Both the position numbers and the translations under genes were made by a program. 64,000 nucleotides of DNA, from contig NZ_JACHBQ010000001.1 of the NCBI RefSeq assembly GCF_014200405.1, positions 3,844,001 through 3,908,000 of the forward strand, read 5' to 3'. Of the stretch, positions 5,687 to 15,245 are shown piece by piece. Numbering within the stretch: the stretch's first letter is position 1; every line of letters starts with the position of its first letter. The notes below the pieces were generated by a model. The model saw only the letters and a list, made by a program, of their open reading frames with translations, did not search any database and was not told where the DNA came from. The stretch is from Cryobacterium roopkundense (lineage in GTDB: Bacteria > Actinomycetota > Actinomycetes > Actinomycetales > Microbacteriaceae).

Positions 5687-7536
5687 ACACCACGCACCCA
5701 GCGGAGCCTGAAACGCTCGAGAACCTGTGGCAAAGTGTCCCCAGAGGCCGTTTCGTCGGGAATCATAGCCAGATCAGCAACGAACAGGTTCGCTTCATCG
5801 CCAACCTCATCGACAGTTCCGGAATCGCCGTTCAAATTGATGCTTGGCAGACCGAAGATCGCAAGAAGACCGGATCCGGCGGACGCCCCCGGCTCGTGCA
5901 AACCCGCACTGCACTCATCCTGCTCATGCTCCTCAGCTCTGAACACAGTGCTCTCTTCGTGGGTGAGATGGCCATCATCGCGGGTGAACGGCTCAGTAAC
6001 GCCTCGCTCCGCGAACTCGGCCTCTGGGGGCTCACAAAGCAGGGCAAGTCTCGAAAAGCTCAGGATTGGTTCTGGCCTCTCTGGCACGCCCTGCACCGTG
6101 CGCTGCGAACAATCGACCCGAAGCCGGGACAGCGACGCAAATTCCCCACACCGGAAGAGATATTAGAAACCATCCGTCAGCGCGAGGAAGACGGGGCGCA
6201 GCTTAAGCAGGCCCGCCTGGACTGGGTCTGCAACCAACTCCTCGAAGCCACCCTCCGGCTTGTACCTGAGGTCTTTCGCTCGCAGTGGGCCGGCGATCTT
6301 TGTGTAGACGCCAGCGTCGTGCCCGCCTTCGGCAAACGAGGCGCTCCTTGGGGAAACAAGCATGGAGCGGTCGAATACGACGCTGGCTGGTATCGACGCG
6401 ACAGTAGGCACAACGTTCCAAACGACCCAAAGAAGGCAAAGACCACGGTTTTCGGATGGGACGTGACCCTCGCCGTCCAAACGAACAACAAGCCCGAATC
6501 ACTACCCACCTACCCCCTTCTTGTGGCCGGAATCTCATTTAGCATTCCCGGAACGGAACTAATTCAGGCGGCCCGAGGAATCTTTGAGTCGGTGGCCGAA
6601 CGCGGGCACCCCGTGGGCCGTGCCACCGGCGACCGCGGATACGCGGCGGGCGCGAAAGAAGATGACTATCAACTCCCACTTCGCGCTCTGGGATACAAGA
6701 TATACACCGACTATCGCGACGACCAGCTCGGAAAGAAGGACGGGTACGCCGGGGCGATTCAAGTAGAGGGAGCACTGTACTGCCCATCTATGCCTGCCAT
6801 GCTCGTCAGCGCCACAACGGACATGCGGGCCGGAACCATAGACAAGAAGACGTGGCGTTTGCGAATCATCGAGCGCCGCAAGTACATGTTGCGACCGAAA
6901 TCCCAGCCAGACTCTCGCGGAAGCGTTGCCATGATGTGCCCGGCCCGCGGCCCTGGAGCTACCGCCGCCTGCCCTCTCGTGGAAACCAGCTGCGGAGCCG
7001 TCGACGATAGCAAAGTCACCATTTTCAACCCGCCCGTCGAAGGCAGGAGAGACTCAATCTGCACCAACAGTCGCTCTGTGACGGTGCCCATAGAGGCCGG
7101 AGCCAAACTCGCTCAGGACATCCAGTACGGTTCCGCAGACTGGGAGACGATCTACTCACACGACCGCAACACTGTCGAAGGCACCAACGGCTTCCTCAAG
7201 GACGGAGCACACGAAGGAATCGACATTCCGAGTCGCCGACGGCTCCGCGGTTCCACCGCCCAATTCCTACTGATTGCCATGCTCGTCGTAACGGGCAACC
7301 TACGCAAACTCCAAAAATTCCGTGACGACATGACCCAAGGAACGCCCGAAGAGCTTGACACGCGGAAAGCTACCAAGCTCGCAACCAGGCTCAAGCGCCA
7401 CAACAAAAAGAACCGGATCGCACCTTGGGACAGCTTCATCGCCAAGAACAAGGCGGATGACAAGGCCGCGGCCAACCCAAAACCCGCGCGGCATCGGAAG
7501 CGCTCCGCGAAAAAGCCCACGGCACCTCCCGGATAA
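5683..7536 (+). CDS. DDE transposase-like protein, coupled to recombinase-like gene
   Basis: This protein has 617 residues from a GTG at 5683 that overlaps the previous stop. The RNase H-like core can be traced. D209 lies in LCVDASVVPAFGKRG, D317 in ATGDRGYAAG, and E499 in RNTVEGTNGFLKD. A segment between the second D and E carries C367, C419, C430, C437 and C460 and may bind zinc, as in some IS4/IS5/IS1182-like transposases. The C-terminal 60 residues are strongly basic (Lys/Arg), as expected for a DNA-binding tail. I cannot assign it to a named IS family. Coupling to a tyrosine-recombinase-like gene is unusual for a DDE transposase. No terminal inverted repeats were found by eye. Confidence 0.75.
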   Translation: MNTTHPAEPETLENLWQSVPRGRFVGNHSQISNEQVRFIANLIDSSGIAVQIDAWQTEDRKKTGSGGRPRLVQTRTALILLMLLSSEHSALFVGEMAIIAGERLSNASLRELGLWGLTKQGKSRKAQDWFWPLWHALHRALRTIDPKPGQRRKFPTPEEILETIRQREEDGAQLKQARLDWVCNQLLEATLRLVPEVFRSQWAGDLCVDASVVPAFGKRGAPWGNKHGAVEYDAGWYRRDSRHNVPNDPKKAKTTVFGWDVTLAVQTNNKPESLPTYPLLVAGISFSIPGTELIQAARGIFESVAERGHPVGRATGDRGYAAGAKEDDYQLPLRALGYKIYTDYRDDQLGKKDGYAGAIQVEGALYCPSMPAMLVSATTDMRAGTIDKKTWRLRIIERRKYMLRPKSQPDSRGSVAMMCPARGPGATAACPLVETSCGAVDDSKVTIFNPPVEGRRDSICTNSRSVTVPIEAGAKLAQDIQYGSADWETIYSHDRNTVEGTNGFLKDGAHEGIDIPSRRRLRGSTAQFLLIAMLVVTGNLRKLQKFRDDMTQGTPEELDTRKATKLATRLKRHNKKNRIAPWDSFIAKNKADDKAAANPKPARHRKRSAKKPTAPPG

Positions 7537-7599
7537 ACACCCATGGCCAAAGCCGCAAGGACTCAGGCACAGCACACAAGAAGCATCCCCGCCACAACG

Positions 7600-7646
7600 A
7601 GCGCTCCACCCTGCCAGAAAGACAATACTTCGCAGGGTGGAGCGCT
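7600..7646 (+). terminator. Strong hairpin after the DDE gene
   Basis: AGCGCTCCACCCTGC (7600-7614) pairs perfectly with 7632-7646 over 15 bp with a 17-base loop. It is followed by TTCTCGTT. It lies 63 bp beyond the DDE stop codon and could be its terminator or a structured end of the mobile module. Confidence 0.6.
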
Positions 7647-7725
7647 TTCTCGTTGCCGAAAGCGGTCCGGTCGGGCGCATAAACAGTCCCGCCCAGCTCT
7701 ACCGACGGAAAGGTCCGTCTGAAAG

Positions 7726-7758
7726 ACGAAAGGCCCCCGATTTCTCGGGGGCCTTTCG
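7726..7758 (-). terminator. Terminator of tRNA-Leu
   Basis: CGAAAGGCCCCCGA and TCGGGGGCCTTTCG form a 14-bp perfect stem with a 4-base loop. Read on the minus strand it is followed by a T/C-rich run. It lies about 54 bases beyond the tRNA-Leu 3' end and is the natural boundary between core genome and island. Confidence 0.75.
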
Positions 7759-7811
7759 CATTCGCTTAGGTTTTGCAAACAACTACGTTCTGTTCTGCAA
7801 TAAACCCACTG

Positions 7812-7895
<84 letters not shown>

Positions 7896-8012
7896 GAACT
7901 CCCCGATGCTAACACTGAAACGGGGTCCGGCGCCATTCGAGGGCCCCCTCGCGCGATCCGCACGGCTCGGGAGCCCCGGCCCCCCAATTAACCGGCCCCC
8001 AATCAGCCCGGG

Positions 8013-8018
8013 TAGGAT
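8013..8018 (+). promoter_or_regulatory. Candidate -10 box for the fhaA operon
   Basis: TAGGAT fits the actinobacterial TANNNT -10 pattern and lies 90 bp before the fhaA GTG, in the gap after tRNA-Leu. No convincing -35 box was seen. Confidence 0.3.
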
Positions 8019-8107
8019 GACATTTCGTGCCTCCTGTGCCCTACAGGCGGGTTAACAACCGAGACAAGTAACATGCTCATAGCCAATCAGACCGGATCGG
8101 GAGACCT

Positions 8108-8833
8108 GTGGGCATTCTGGATAATTTTGAGAAAGGTCTTGAGCGTGCCGTAAACGGCGCCTTCGCCAAGACCTTCAGATCGGGGCTGCAGCCCGTCGAG
8201 ATCACCTCGGCACTGCGTCGCGAGCTGGACACGAAAGCGGCAGTCGTGGCCCGTGATCGTATTCTCGCGCCCAATCGCTTCACCGTGCGCATGTCTCACG
8301 CCGACTACCTGCGCATGTCCGGCCTTGGTGCAACGCTCATCGACGAGCTCACCCAGCTGGTCAAGAAGCACGCCGCCGAACAGCGGTACCAGTTCACCGG
8401 CGGCGTCTCCATCACCCTTTCCGAAGATCGCAGCCTCAGCGAGGGCATGAGCCAGATCGACTCGAGCACCTTCAAGGGCGACGTCTCGTGGACCCCTGTG
8501 CTCGACATCAGCGGCAAGCGCTACCCCCTCACCAAGTCCCGAACGGTGATCGGCCGCGGCAGCGACGCCGACATCACTGTCGATGACTCCGGAACCTCCC
8601 GCCGCCACGTCGAGATCATCTGGGACGGGGCCCGGGCCCAGGTCAAAGACCTCGGCTCGACGAACGGCTCACAGCTGAACGGTTCGCCTGTTTCCCAGGC
8701 GATCCTAGAACCCGAATCGGTCGTCACCATCGGCCGCACCCGCATCGTCTTCCGGGTGCTGGCGCAGGGACAACCCACCGGAGACGCACACGAACGCCAC
8801 GACATGGGCGGATTCTGGGGGCCCTCGAAATGA
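8108..8833 (+). CDS. fhaA: FHA-domain protein FhaA (DUF3662 + FHA)
   Basis: This 241-residue cytoplasmic phosphothreonine-reading protein works with PknA/PknB and, in mycobacteria, with the MurJ system. Residues 1-115 match the N-terminal DUF3662 (MGILDNFEKGLERAVNGAFAK start). A linker follows, and then a C-terminal FHA domain at about 140-215 with GRGSDADI, SRRHVEI and DLGSTNGS landmarks. The GTG start has a GGGAG ribosome-binding site. The stop overlaps fhaB (ATGA). At 241 residues it is much shorter than the mycobacterial protein, because the linker between domains is short. Confidence 0.93.
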   Translation: MGILDNFEKGLERAVNGAFAKTFRSGLQPVEITSALRRELDTKAAVVARDRILAPNRFTVRMSHADYLRMSGLGATLIDELTQLVKKHAAEQRYQFTGGVSITLSEDRSLSEGMSQIDSSTFKGDVSWTPVLDISGKRYPLTKSRTVIGRGSDADITVDDSGTSRRHVEIIWDGARAQVKDLGSTNGSQLNGSPVSQAILEPESVVTIGRTRIVFRVLAQGQPTGDAHERHDMGGFWGPSK

Positions 8834-9408
8834 GCGTCAGTGAACTGACCCTTCTCGTTCTCCGCATCGGCTTTCTGCTCCTGCTCTGGATGTTCATCTT
8901 CGGCATCGTCTACGCCCTGCGCAGCGACCTGTTCGGCCAGCGTGTGCGCAAGCTGTCAGCGGATGCCGCGGCCGCCCCGACCACGCCGCCGGCGTTCCAG
9001 GTGCCGGTTGCGGCCATGTCCGCCCCGGCGGCAGCCGCCGCGAGTGCGCCCACGGAGCAGTTCACCAAGGCGAAGGCGCCGACTGCCCCCGCGGCCGGCG
9101 GCACAGCCACCGCGCACAACACCGGTCGGCTAGTCATCACGTCTGGCCCCAAGGCCGGCACCGAGTTTCCGCTCGGAACCGACCCGGTCACCATCGGCCG
9201 CTCCGGCGACTCGAGCCTGGTTATCCGCGACGACTACACATCCACGCATCATGCGCGCCTCATGCTGTGGAACGACGAGTGGATGATCCAGGACCTCGAT
9301 TCGACCAACGGCACGTTCCTGGCCGGCAAGCGCGTTGCTGTGCCCACCCCCGTGCCGCTCGGCACCACCGTGAAAATCGGCGCGACCAGCTTCGAGCTTC
9401 GGCGGTAG
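8830..9408 (+). CDS. fhaB: Membrane-anchored FHA-domain protein FhaB (FipA partner type)
   Basis: This 192-residue protein has one N-terminal membrane helix (about residues 6-28, LLVLRIGFLLLLWMFIFGIVYAL). An Ala/Pro-rich linker (about 45-95) follows, and then an FHA domain at about 105-190 (IGRSGDSS, STHHARL, DLDSTNGT). FhaB/FipA-type proteins recruit threonine-phosphorylated partners at the cell pole and septum. It overlaps fhaA by 4 bp and is followed 5 bp later by the phosphatase gene, so it is part of the kinase operon. Confidence 0.92.
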   Translation: MSVSELTLLVLRIGFLLLLWMFIFGIVYALRSDLFGQRVRKLSADAAAAPTTPPAFQVPVAAMSAPAAAAASAPTEQFTKAKAPTAPAAGGTATAHNTGRLVITSGPKAGTEFPLGTDPVTIGRSGDSSLVIRDDYTSTHHARLMLWNDEWMIQDLDSTNGTFLAGKRVAVPTPVPLGTTVKIGATSFELRR

Positions 9409-9413
9409 CTTCA

Positions 9414-10640
9414 ATGGCCACAGTGATTCACAGCGCAGCCGCGTCCCATGTGGGCAAGGTTCGCACCAACAACCAGGACTCCGGGTATTCCGGACACAAC
9501 CTGTTTGTTGTCGCCGACGGTATGGGAGGCCACGCCGGCGGAGATGTGGCCTCCTCCATCGCGGTCAAACGCATCATCGAAGCGGACACCGAGTATTCCT
9601 CCGCGGCCGACGCGGAATTCGCCCTCCAGGCCGCCCTCATCGGCGCCAATGCTCAGCTTGCCGAGACGGTCTTTGAGCACGCAGAACTCACCGGCATGGG
9701 CACGACCGTCAGCGCGCTGGTTGTTCTCGACAACGAGGTCGCGATCGCGCACATCGGCGATTCACGCATCTACCTGCTTCGTGACGACGAGCTCTCCCAG
9801 ATCACCATCGACCACACCTTCGTGCAGCGCCTCGTCGACAGCGGGCGCATTACCGAGCAGGAAGCCATGGTGCATCCGCGCCGCTCCGTGCTCATGCGCG
9901 TGCTGGGTGACGTGGACTCCTCCCCCGAGATCGACACGTCGATCCTCGCGACCCTGCCCGGAGACCGCTGGCTGATCTGCTCCGACGGCCTCACCGGAGT
10001 CGTGTCGCACTCGGCCATGGCCAACGCCCTGTCGAGCGGTCTGACCGCCCAGGATGTCGCGGACCGGCTGGTGAAGGAAAGCCTCGACGGAGGAGCACCC
10101 GACAACGTCACCGTCGTGATCGTCGACGTCGGTGACGCCGCCGAGCGCGACGACACCCCCACCGTGGTCGGTTCCGCGGCAGCTCCGCTCGCGTTCGGTG
10201 AAGAACCCGTGCGCAATCGTCCACTGCGCATCCCCGCGCTGCGGCTGCACCCCGTGCGTGAAACCCACTTCGAACCTGACTCGCAGGATTACCTGTCGGA
10301 GCTCATTGAGGAAGACGCCCGGCGCGCCCGGCGCCGCAAGATCACCTGGCTCGTGGCCGTGATACTGCTCGTGCTCGCCATCGCGAGTGCCACATTCCTG
10401 GGCTACCGGTGGACGCAGACGCGCTATTTCGTGGGCGTCGAAGGCAGTACCGTGGCGATCTACCAAGGCGTGCAGCAGGACATCGGCCCGATCCAGCTGT
10501 CGAGTGTTTACGAGGATACCAATCTGGAGCTGTCCAGCCTGCGCGTCTACGATCGCCAGCAAGTAGAAAAGACCATCAGCGCCGCATCCCTCGCGGAGGC
10601 ACAACTCATTATCGAACGGTTACACAATGCCAGCCAGTAG
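9414..10640 (+). CDS. pstP: PP2C-family Ser/Thr phosphatase PstP
   Basis: This 408-residue membrane phosphatase reverses PknA/PknB phosphorylation. The start is ATG 9414 (MATVIHSAAASHVGKVRTNNQDS). A longer open frame to 9267 overlaps fhaB and was rejected. The PP2C motifs are present: RTNNQDS, VADGMGGHAGG (metal ligand Asp and Gly), HIGDSR, SDGL and GAPDNVT. A membrane helix at about 305-325 (ITWLVAVILLVLAIASATFLG) is followed by a short outside tail. The stop overlaps the start of rodA by 14 bp. Confidence 0.95.
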   Translation: MATVIHSAAASHVGKVRTNNQDSGYSGHNLFVVADGMGGHAGGDVASSIAVKRIIEADTEYSSAADAEFALQAALIGANAQLAETVFEHAELTGMGTTVSALVVLDNEVAIAHIGDSRIYLLRDDELSQITIDHTFVQRLVDSGRITEQEAMVHPRRSVLMRVLGDVDSSPEIDTSILATLPGDRWLICSDGLTGVVSHSAMANALSSGLTAQDVADRLVKESLDGGAPDNVTVVIVDVGDAAERDDTPTVVGSAAAPLAFGEEPVRNRPLRIPALRLHPVRETHFEPDSQDYLSELIEEDARRARRRKITWLVAVILLVLAIASATFLGYRWTQTRYFVGVEGSTVAIYQGVQQDIGPIQLSSVYEDTNLELSSLRVYDRQQVEKTISAASLAEAQLIIERLHNASQ

Positions 10641-12027
10641 CCGGGTCCAGGCACCAACCGCGCGCCCAGGGTCGAAGCCCGATAAGGTGCGCCGCTTGCA
10701 CCTGCCCCAGAAGATGCGCAACCTCGAGCTGTTCCTGGTTCTCATCGCCTGCTCCATCAACGCGGGCGCCGTCGTTCTCGTGCAGCTCGGCGCGCTCGGA
10801 CAGATCGACACCACGCTCGTGCTGCTCGGTGCCAGCCTCTCCATCCTTGTTCTCACCCTGCACGTGGTGATGCGCTTCGTCGCCCGCGACGCGGATCCGT
10901 TCATCCTGCCCATCGCGACCCTGCTCAACGGGCTCGGCATCGCCATGATCTACCGCATCGACATCGCCGACGGCGCCGCGGGCTGGAGCAGCGCGGCCGT
11001 GCGGCAGACCGCGTGGAGCGCCCTGGCCATCGCCTGCGCAATCGTCGTCATCCTCGTGATCCGCAATCACCGAATTCTATTCCGCTACACGTATATAGCC
11101 GGTTTCGTGGCCGTTATCCTGCTTCTGCTCCCCCTCGCACCTGGTCTCGGCCGCGAAGTCAGCGGAGCCAGAGTCTGGATCGGCATCGGAGAGTTCGCCA
11201 CATTCCAGCCTGGTGAAATCGCCAAGATCGCTCTCGCCATCTTCTTCGCCGGCTACCTCGTGCGTAATCGCGATAGCCTCTCCATGGTCGGCAAGCGGTT
11301 CATGGGTATGCATTTTCCCCGGTTGCGCGACCTCGGCCCCATCCTGGTGGTCTGGGCCCTCTCCATGTCGGTCATCATCTTCCAGCGCGACCTCGGCACC
11401 GCTCTGCTCTACTTCGGCCTGTTCCTCGTGATGCTCTATCTCGCCACCGGTCGCCTCAGCTGGGTAGTCCTCGGCATGGCCCTCTTCCTTGGCGGGGCCA
11501 TCCTCGCGAGCCAGACACTCACCTACGTGAATGGTCGCTTCACCAACTGGCTCGACGCCATGAACCCGGATGTCTATAACGCGCAGGGCGGGAGCTTCCA
11601 GCTCGTGCAGGGCCTCTTCGGGCTGGCCAAGGGCGGACTGCTCGGAACCGGCCTCGGTCAGGGTCGGCCTGACCTCACCCCGGTTCCCCAGAGTGACTAC
11701 ATAATCGCGAGCCTCGGCGAAGAGCTCGGCCTCGCCGGTGTCTTCGCCATCCTCGCCCTCTACCTGCTGTTCGTGGCTCGCGGCTTCCGCATCGGCTTTG
11801 CGGGCCAGGACGACTTCGGCAAGCTGCTTGCCGTCGGCCTGTCCTTCGTCGTAGCCCTGCAGTGCTTCATCGTGATCGGCGGTGTCACCCGAGTCATCCC
11901 GCTGACCGGCCTCACCACTCCGTTCCTTGCCGCCGGCGGCTCCTCGCTCGTGGCCAACTGGATCATCGCGGCTCTCCTGCTGCGCCTCTCCGACACTGTC
12001 CGTAATCAACCCAGGCTGGTGATCTAA
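10627..12027 (+). CDS. rodA: SEDS peptidoglycan glycosyltransferase RodA/FtsW family
   Basis: This 466-residue polytopic membrane protein polymerises lipid II, working with the class B penicillin-binding protein encoded next to it. About ten membrane helices are visible. The family signatures present are GARVWIGIGEFATFQPGE, FQRDLGTALLYFGLF and DYIIASLGEELGLAG. In actinobacteria this copy in the pkn operon is usually called RodA. The ATG at 10627 lies inside the end of pstP, and the stop shares a base with pbpA (TAATG), so coupling is tight. Confidence 0.94.
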   Translation: MPASSRVQAPTARPGSKPDKVRRLHLPQKMRNLELFLVLIACSINAGAVVLVQLGALGQIDTTLVLLGASLSILVLTLHVVMRFVARDADPFILPIATLLNGLGIAMIYRIDIADGAAGWSSAAVRQTAWSALAIACAIVVILVIRNHRILFRYTYIAGFVAVILLLLPLAPGLGREVSGARVWIGIGEFATFQPGEIAKIALAIFFAGYLVRNRDSLSMVGKRFMGMHFPRLRDLGPILVVWALSMSVIIFQRDLGTALLYFGLFLVMLYLATGRLSWVVLGMALFLGGAILASQTLTYVNGRFTNWLDAMNPDVYNAQGGSFQLVQGLFGLAKGGLLGTGLGQGRPDLTPVPQSDYIIASLGEELGLAGVFAILALYLLFVARGFRIGFAGQDDFGKLLAVGLSFVVALQCFIVIGGVTRVIPLTGLTTPFLAAGGSSLVANWIIAALLLRLSDTVRNQPRLVI

Positions 12028-13478
12028 TGAATCGCGAACTCAAGCGAGTGAGCGTCGTTGTGATGCTCATGTTCGTCGCCCTCCTCTCTTCCACGTCGAT
12101 CGTGCAGGCCTTCCAGTCCGACAATTTGTCAGCGGATGCCCGCAATACCCGTACTCTCCTCGACAGCTACTCCGTGGAGCGTGGCGCAATCCTGGTGAAT
12201 GGCGACCCGATCGCTCAGTCAATGCCGGCCGACGACGACTACAAGTTTCTCCGCACCTACAGCAATGGTCCTTTGTACGCACCGATCACCGGGTTCATTC
12301 CCATTAACGGCGCGCCGACGGGGCTCGAACATGCCCTGAACGGTGAACTCACCGGCACCTCGAATGCCCAGTTCTTCGACAAAATCAGCGCCATCGTCAC
12401 CGGCGTCGATCCCAAGGGCGCCGCCGTGGAAACCACCATCGACCCCGTCGCCCAGCAGGCAGCATGGGACGCCCTCGGCGACAAGACCGGCTCCGTCGTT
12501 GTTCTCGAACCCAAGACTGGTCGCGTGCTCGCCATGGTTTCCAAGCCCAGTTTTGATCCCAACCTACTGACCGTGCACAACAACACCGACGTGACCAACA
12601 GCTACCAGGCCCTGCTTGCCGACGCGGGCGACCCGCTGATCAACCGCGCCGTCAACAGCCTGAATCCCCCCGGCTCCGTCTTTAAAATCGTGGTCGTGGC
12701 AGCCGCGCTCGAGTCGGGCAAGTTCACACCGGACAGCGAATTTCCCAATCCGACCAGTTTTCAGCTGCCCGGTTCCAGCTCCCTGGTCACCAACTCCGGC
12801 GGCGGCACGTGCGGCGGCGGCGACACCGTCACGATCGCGACCGCGCTGCGCCTTTCCTGCAACATCCCGATGGCGGAACTGGGCCTCCAACTCGGCGACG
12901 ATGCCATTCGCGCCCAGGCAGAGAAGTTCGGCTTCAACGAATCCTCCTCCATTCCCCTCGACGTGACCCAAAGCAAGTACCCGGCAGTGCTCGATGACGC
13001 CCAGACCGCGCTCTCGGCCTTCGGCCAGACGGATGTTCGGGCGACGCCCCTGCAGATGGCCGTTGTTTCGGCCGCAATCGCCAACGAAGGAGTCGCCATG
13101 AAACCCAATCTGGTGGACGAGATCTTGGCCCCCGACCTGAGCCCCCTCCAGACCTTCGAACCCGAGGTCCTGCGACGGGTGATGAGCGTCGAAACAGCCG
13201 CCACACTCAGCACCATGATGGTGAACGGCGTCCAGGACGGTGCCGCAAGCAATGCAAGAATAGACGGGGTCAAAGTGGCGGGGAAAACCGGTACTGCGGA
13301 GAACGGATCTACGGAGCCGTACACACTGTGGTTTACCGGATTCGCTCCGGCAGATGACCCGCAATACGCCATCACCGTGCTGGTTGAAGACGGTGGCGGA
13401 ATGGGTCAAACGGGGTTCGGCAATCTTCTTGCCGCACCGGTCGCACAACAGGTACTAGAGGCGGTGCTTAACAAATGA
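12027..13478 (+). CDS. pbpA: Class B penicillin-binding protein PbpA
   Basis: This 483-residue transpeptidase crosslinks peptidoglycan. It has an N-terminal membrane anchor (about residues 8-28) and a dimerisation region. In the penicillin-binding domain the catalytic Ser lies in NPPGSVFKI (SxxK), SCN ([11 protein letters not shown]) is the SxN-type motif, and KTGTAE is the KTG motif. It pairs with RodA immediately upstream. Its stop overlaps the pknA start (ATGA). The length is normal for actinobacterial PbpA. Confidence 0.95.
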   Translation: MNRELKRVSVVVMLMFVALLSSTSIVQAFQSDNLSADARNTRTLLDSYSVERGAILVNGDPIAQSMPADDDYKFLRTYSNGPLYAPITGFIPINGAPTGLEHALNGELTGTSNAQFFDKISAIVTGVDPKGAAVETTIDPVAQQAAWDALGDKTGSVVVLEPKTGRVLAMVSKPSFDPNLLTVHNNTDVTNSYQALLADAGDPLINRAVNSLNPPGSVFKIVVVAAALESGKFTPDSEFPNPTSFQLPGSSSLVTNSGGGTCGGGDTVTIATALRLSCNIPMAELGLQLGDDAIRAQAEKFGFNESSSIPLDVTQSKYPAVLDDAQTALSAFGQTDVRATPLQMAVVSAAIANEGVAMKPNLVDEILAPDLSPLQTFEPEVLRRVMSVETAATLSTMMVNGVQDGAASNARIDGVKVAGKTGTAENGSTEPYTLWFTGFAPADDPQYAITVLVEDGGGMGQTGFGNLLAAPVAQQVLEAVLNK

Positions 13479-15178
13479 GACCCACATCAGGGCTCACCTT
13501 CGGCGGTCGTTACGAGCTGCAGTCGCGCATCGCCATCGGCGGTATGGGCGAGGTATGGAAGTCGACCGACCTCGTGATCGGCCGGACCGTCGCCATCAAG
13601 ATCTTGAAAGACGAGTATCTCGGCGACCCGGGTTTCCTTGAGCGTTTCCGCGCCGAGGCGCGGCACGCCGCCCTCGTGAATCATGAGGGAATCGCCAACG
13701 TCTTCGACTACGGCGAGGAAGACGGCAGCGCCTTCCTCGTGATGGAACTTGTTCCCGGTGAGGCTCTGTCCACCATCCTCGAGCGTGAGCATGTGCTGCC
13801 CACCGACAAGGTGCTCGACATCGTGGCCCAGACCTCCCTGGCACTGCACGCTGCCCACGCGGCCGGTCTCGTTCACCGTGATATCAAGCCGGGCAACCTG
13901 CTGATCACGCCAGAGGGCCGGGTCAAGATCACCGACTTCGGTATCGCCCGCATCGCCGACCAGGTGCCGCTTACGGCAACCGGGCAGGTGATGGGCACCG
14001 TGCAGTATCTTTCGCCCGAACAGGCGAGCGGTCACCCCGCCTCCCCCACGACCGACATCTACTCCATCGGAATCGTCGCCTACGAGTCGCTCGCCGGCCG
14101 CCGGCCGTTCACGGGCGAGTCCCAGGTGGCCATTGCGATGGCCCAGATCAACGAGACAGCGCCGGAACTTCCGGCAACGGTCTCCGAGCCCGTACGCAAC
14201 CTGGTCTTTGCGTGCCTCGCGAAGAACCCAGCCGAGCGTCCGGCATCCGCTGCACACCTCGCGCGCGCCGCATCCGCTCTGCGTCGTGGAGATGTCGCCG
14301 CCGCCGCCGTGGCCGTTCCCGGTGTTCTCGGCGGGGAGTCGCTCACCGCGGCGACCATGCTGATGCCCGGCGGCAACGACCAGGCCACGACCATGATGCC
14401 CGCGTCTGCCGCAGGCACCCGATCTGACGCCGTCGCGGCCGATGCGAAAACGAAGAAGAAGGGCCCCTGGTCGTGGTCGCTGATCACGCTCATCATCGTG
14501 CTCGCGCTTGTGCTCGCCGGCGCCATCTTCGCCTTGGTCTCCCAGAACAACGACACACCGGCACCGACGGAGACATCAAGTTCACCCTCGCCGTCGGCGA
14601 CACCGTCGCGAACACCCACGCCGGAACCCACCCCGACGCCCACCCCGACCAGCAACACCATGCAGGTCAACCTCGCCGACTTTGTCGGCCTCACGAGCGA
14701 AGAGGCCAGGACCAAACTAGATGGCATGGGCTTCGTCGCCAACGTGGAAGACGGCAACGCGTCGACGTCGGCCGAGCAGGTTGTGGGAACCGTGTACTCG
14801 GTCAACCCCACCGGACCCGTGCGCAAGGGTGAGACGATCGACGTGAAGGTTTACTCGGCCGCCGCAGCACCAGCCACGCCGTCCACCGCTCCGACGCAGG
14901 GAACACCTGCGGCGGGGACAGCCGTGGCCCCGGCCGGCACAGTGACGTTCAGCTGGCCTGCTCAGTCCTGCCCCAGCGGGCAGACGCTCGCTGGCTATGA
15001 GGTTGAAGCCACCAACGGGGCGACTGTCTCGAGCGCCAATCCGTCGGAGGAAACGACTGCGACGTTCGTTGCGGGAACCGAGAACTTCTACGTGTCCTAC
15101 AGCTATTTCTGTGGTCAGGTTCAGTCCGCGTCTTCCCCCCAGTCCGCGAAGGTTCTGGTGACCGGGGCCACCAACTAG
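13475..15178 (+). CDS. pknA: Ser/Thr protein kinase PknA-like, with PASTA and Fn3-like C-terminus
   Basis: This 567-residue transmembrane kinase has its kinase domain at about 10-270: glycine loop [11 protein letters not shown], catalytic [16 protein letters not shown], and the SPEQASG activation segment. After an Ala-rich linker, a membrane helix lies at about 330-353 and a Thr/Pro/Ser-rich stalk at about 360-395. One PASTA-like repeat follows (about 397-463, [17 protein letters not shown] to [10 protein letters not shown]). A C-terminal beta domain of about 75 residues ([21 protein letters not shown]) looks fibronectin-like. Mycobacterial PknA lacks these outside domains, so this is a variant architecture. 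Confidence 0.92.
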   Translation: MRPTSGLTFGGRYELQSRIAIGGMGEVWKSTDLVIGRTVAIKILKDEYLGDPGFLERFRAEARHAALVNHEGIANVFDYGEEDGSAFLVMELVPGEALSTILEREHVLPTDKVLDIVAQTSLALHAAHAAGLVHRDIKPGNLLITPEGRVKITDFGIARIADQVPLTATGQVMGTVQYLSPEQASGHPASPTTDIYSIGIVAYESLAGRRPFTGESQVAIAMAQINETAPELPATVSEPVRNLVFACLAKNPAERPASAAHLARAASALRRGDVAAAAVAVPGVLGGESLTAATMLMPGGNDQATTMMPASAAGTRSDAVAADAKTKKKGPWSWSLITLIIVLALVLAGAIFALVSQNNDTPAPTETSSSPSPSATPSRTPTPEPTPTPTPTSNTMQVNLADFVGLTSEEARTKLDGMGFVANVEDGNASTSAEQVVGTVYSVNPTGPVRKGETIDVKVYSAAAAPATPSTAPTQGTPAAGTAVAPAGTVTFSWPAQSCPSGQTLAGYEVEATNGATVSSANPSEETTATFVAGTENFYVSYSYFCGQVQSASSPQSAKVLVTGATN

Positions 15179-15245
15179 CGAGCACACAGCTTCGGACCCG
15201 GTAAAATAATGACCGTTGTGTCCACGAGCCCCGGGGAGTTCTGTT

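Noticed and set aside
5683..7646. Terminal inverted repeats of the DDE element
   Set aside because: I compared the region after the DDE gene by eye with the region before the small hypothetical gene and with the gap around 4.3 kb. I found no convincing pair, so no ends are claimed.
9267..9413. Upstream extension of pstP
   Set aside because: It overlaps fhaB, and PP2C homologues begin at the ATG 9414 equivalent.
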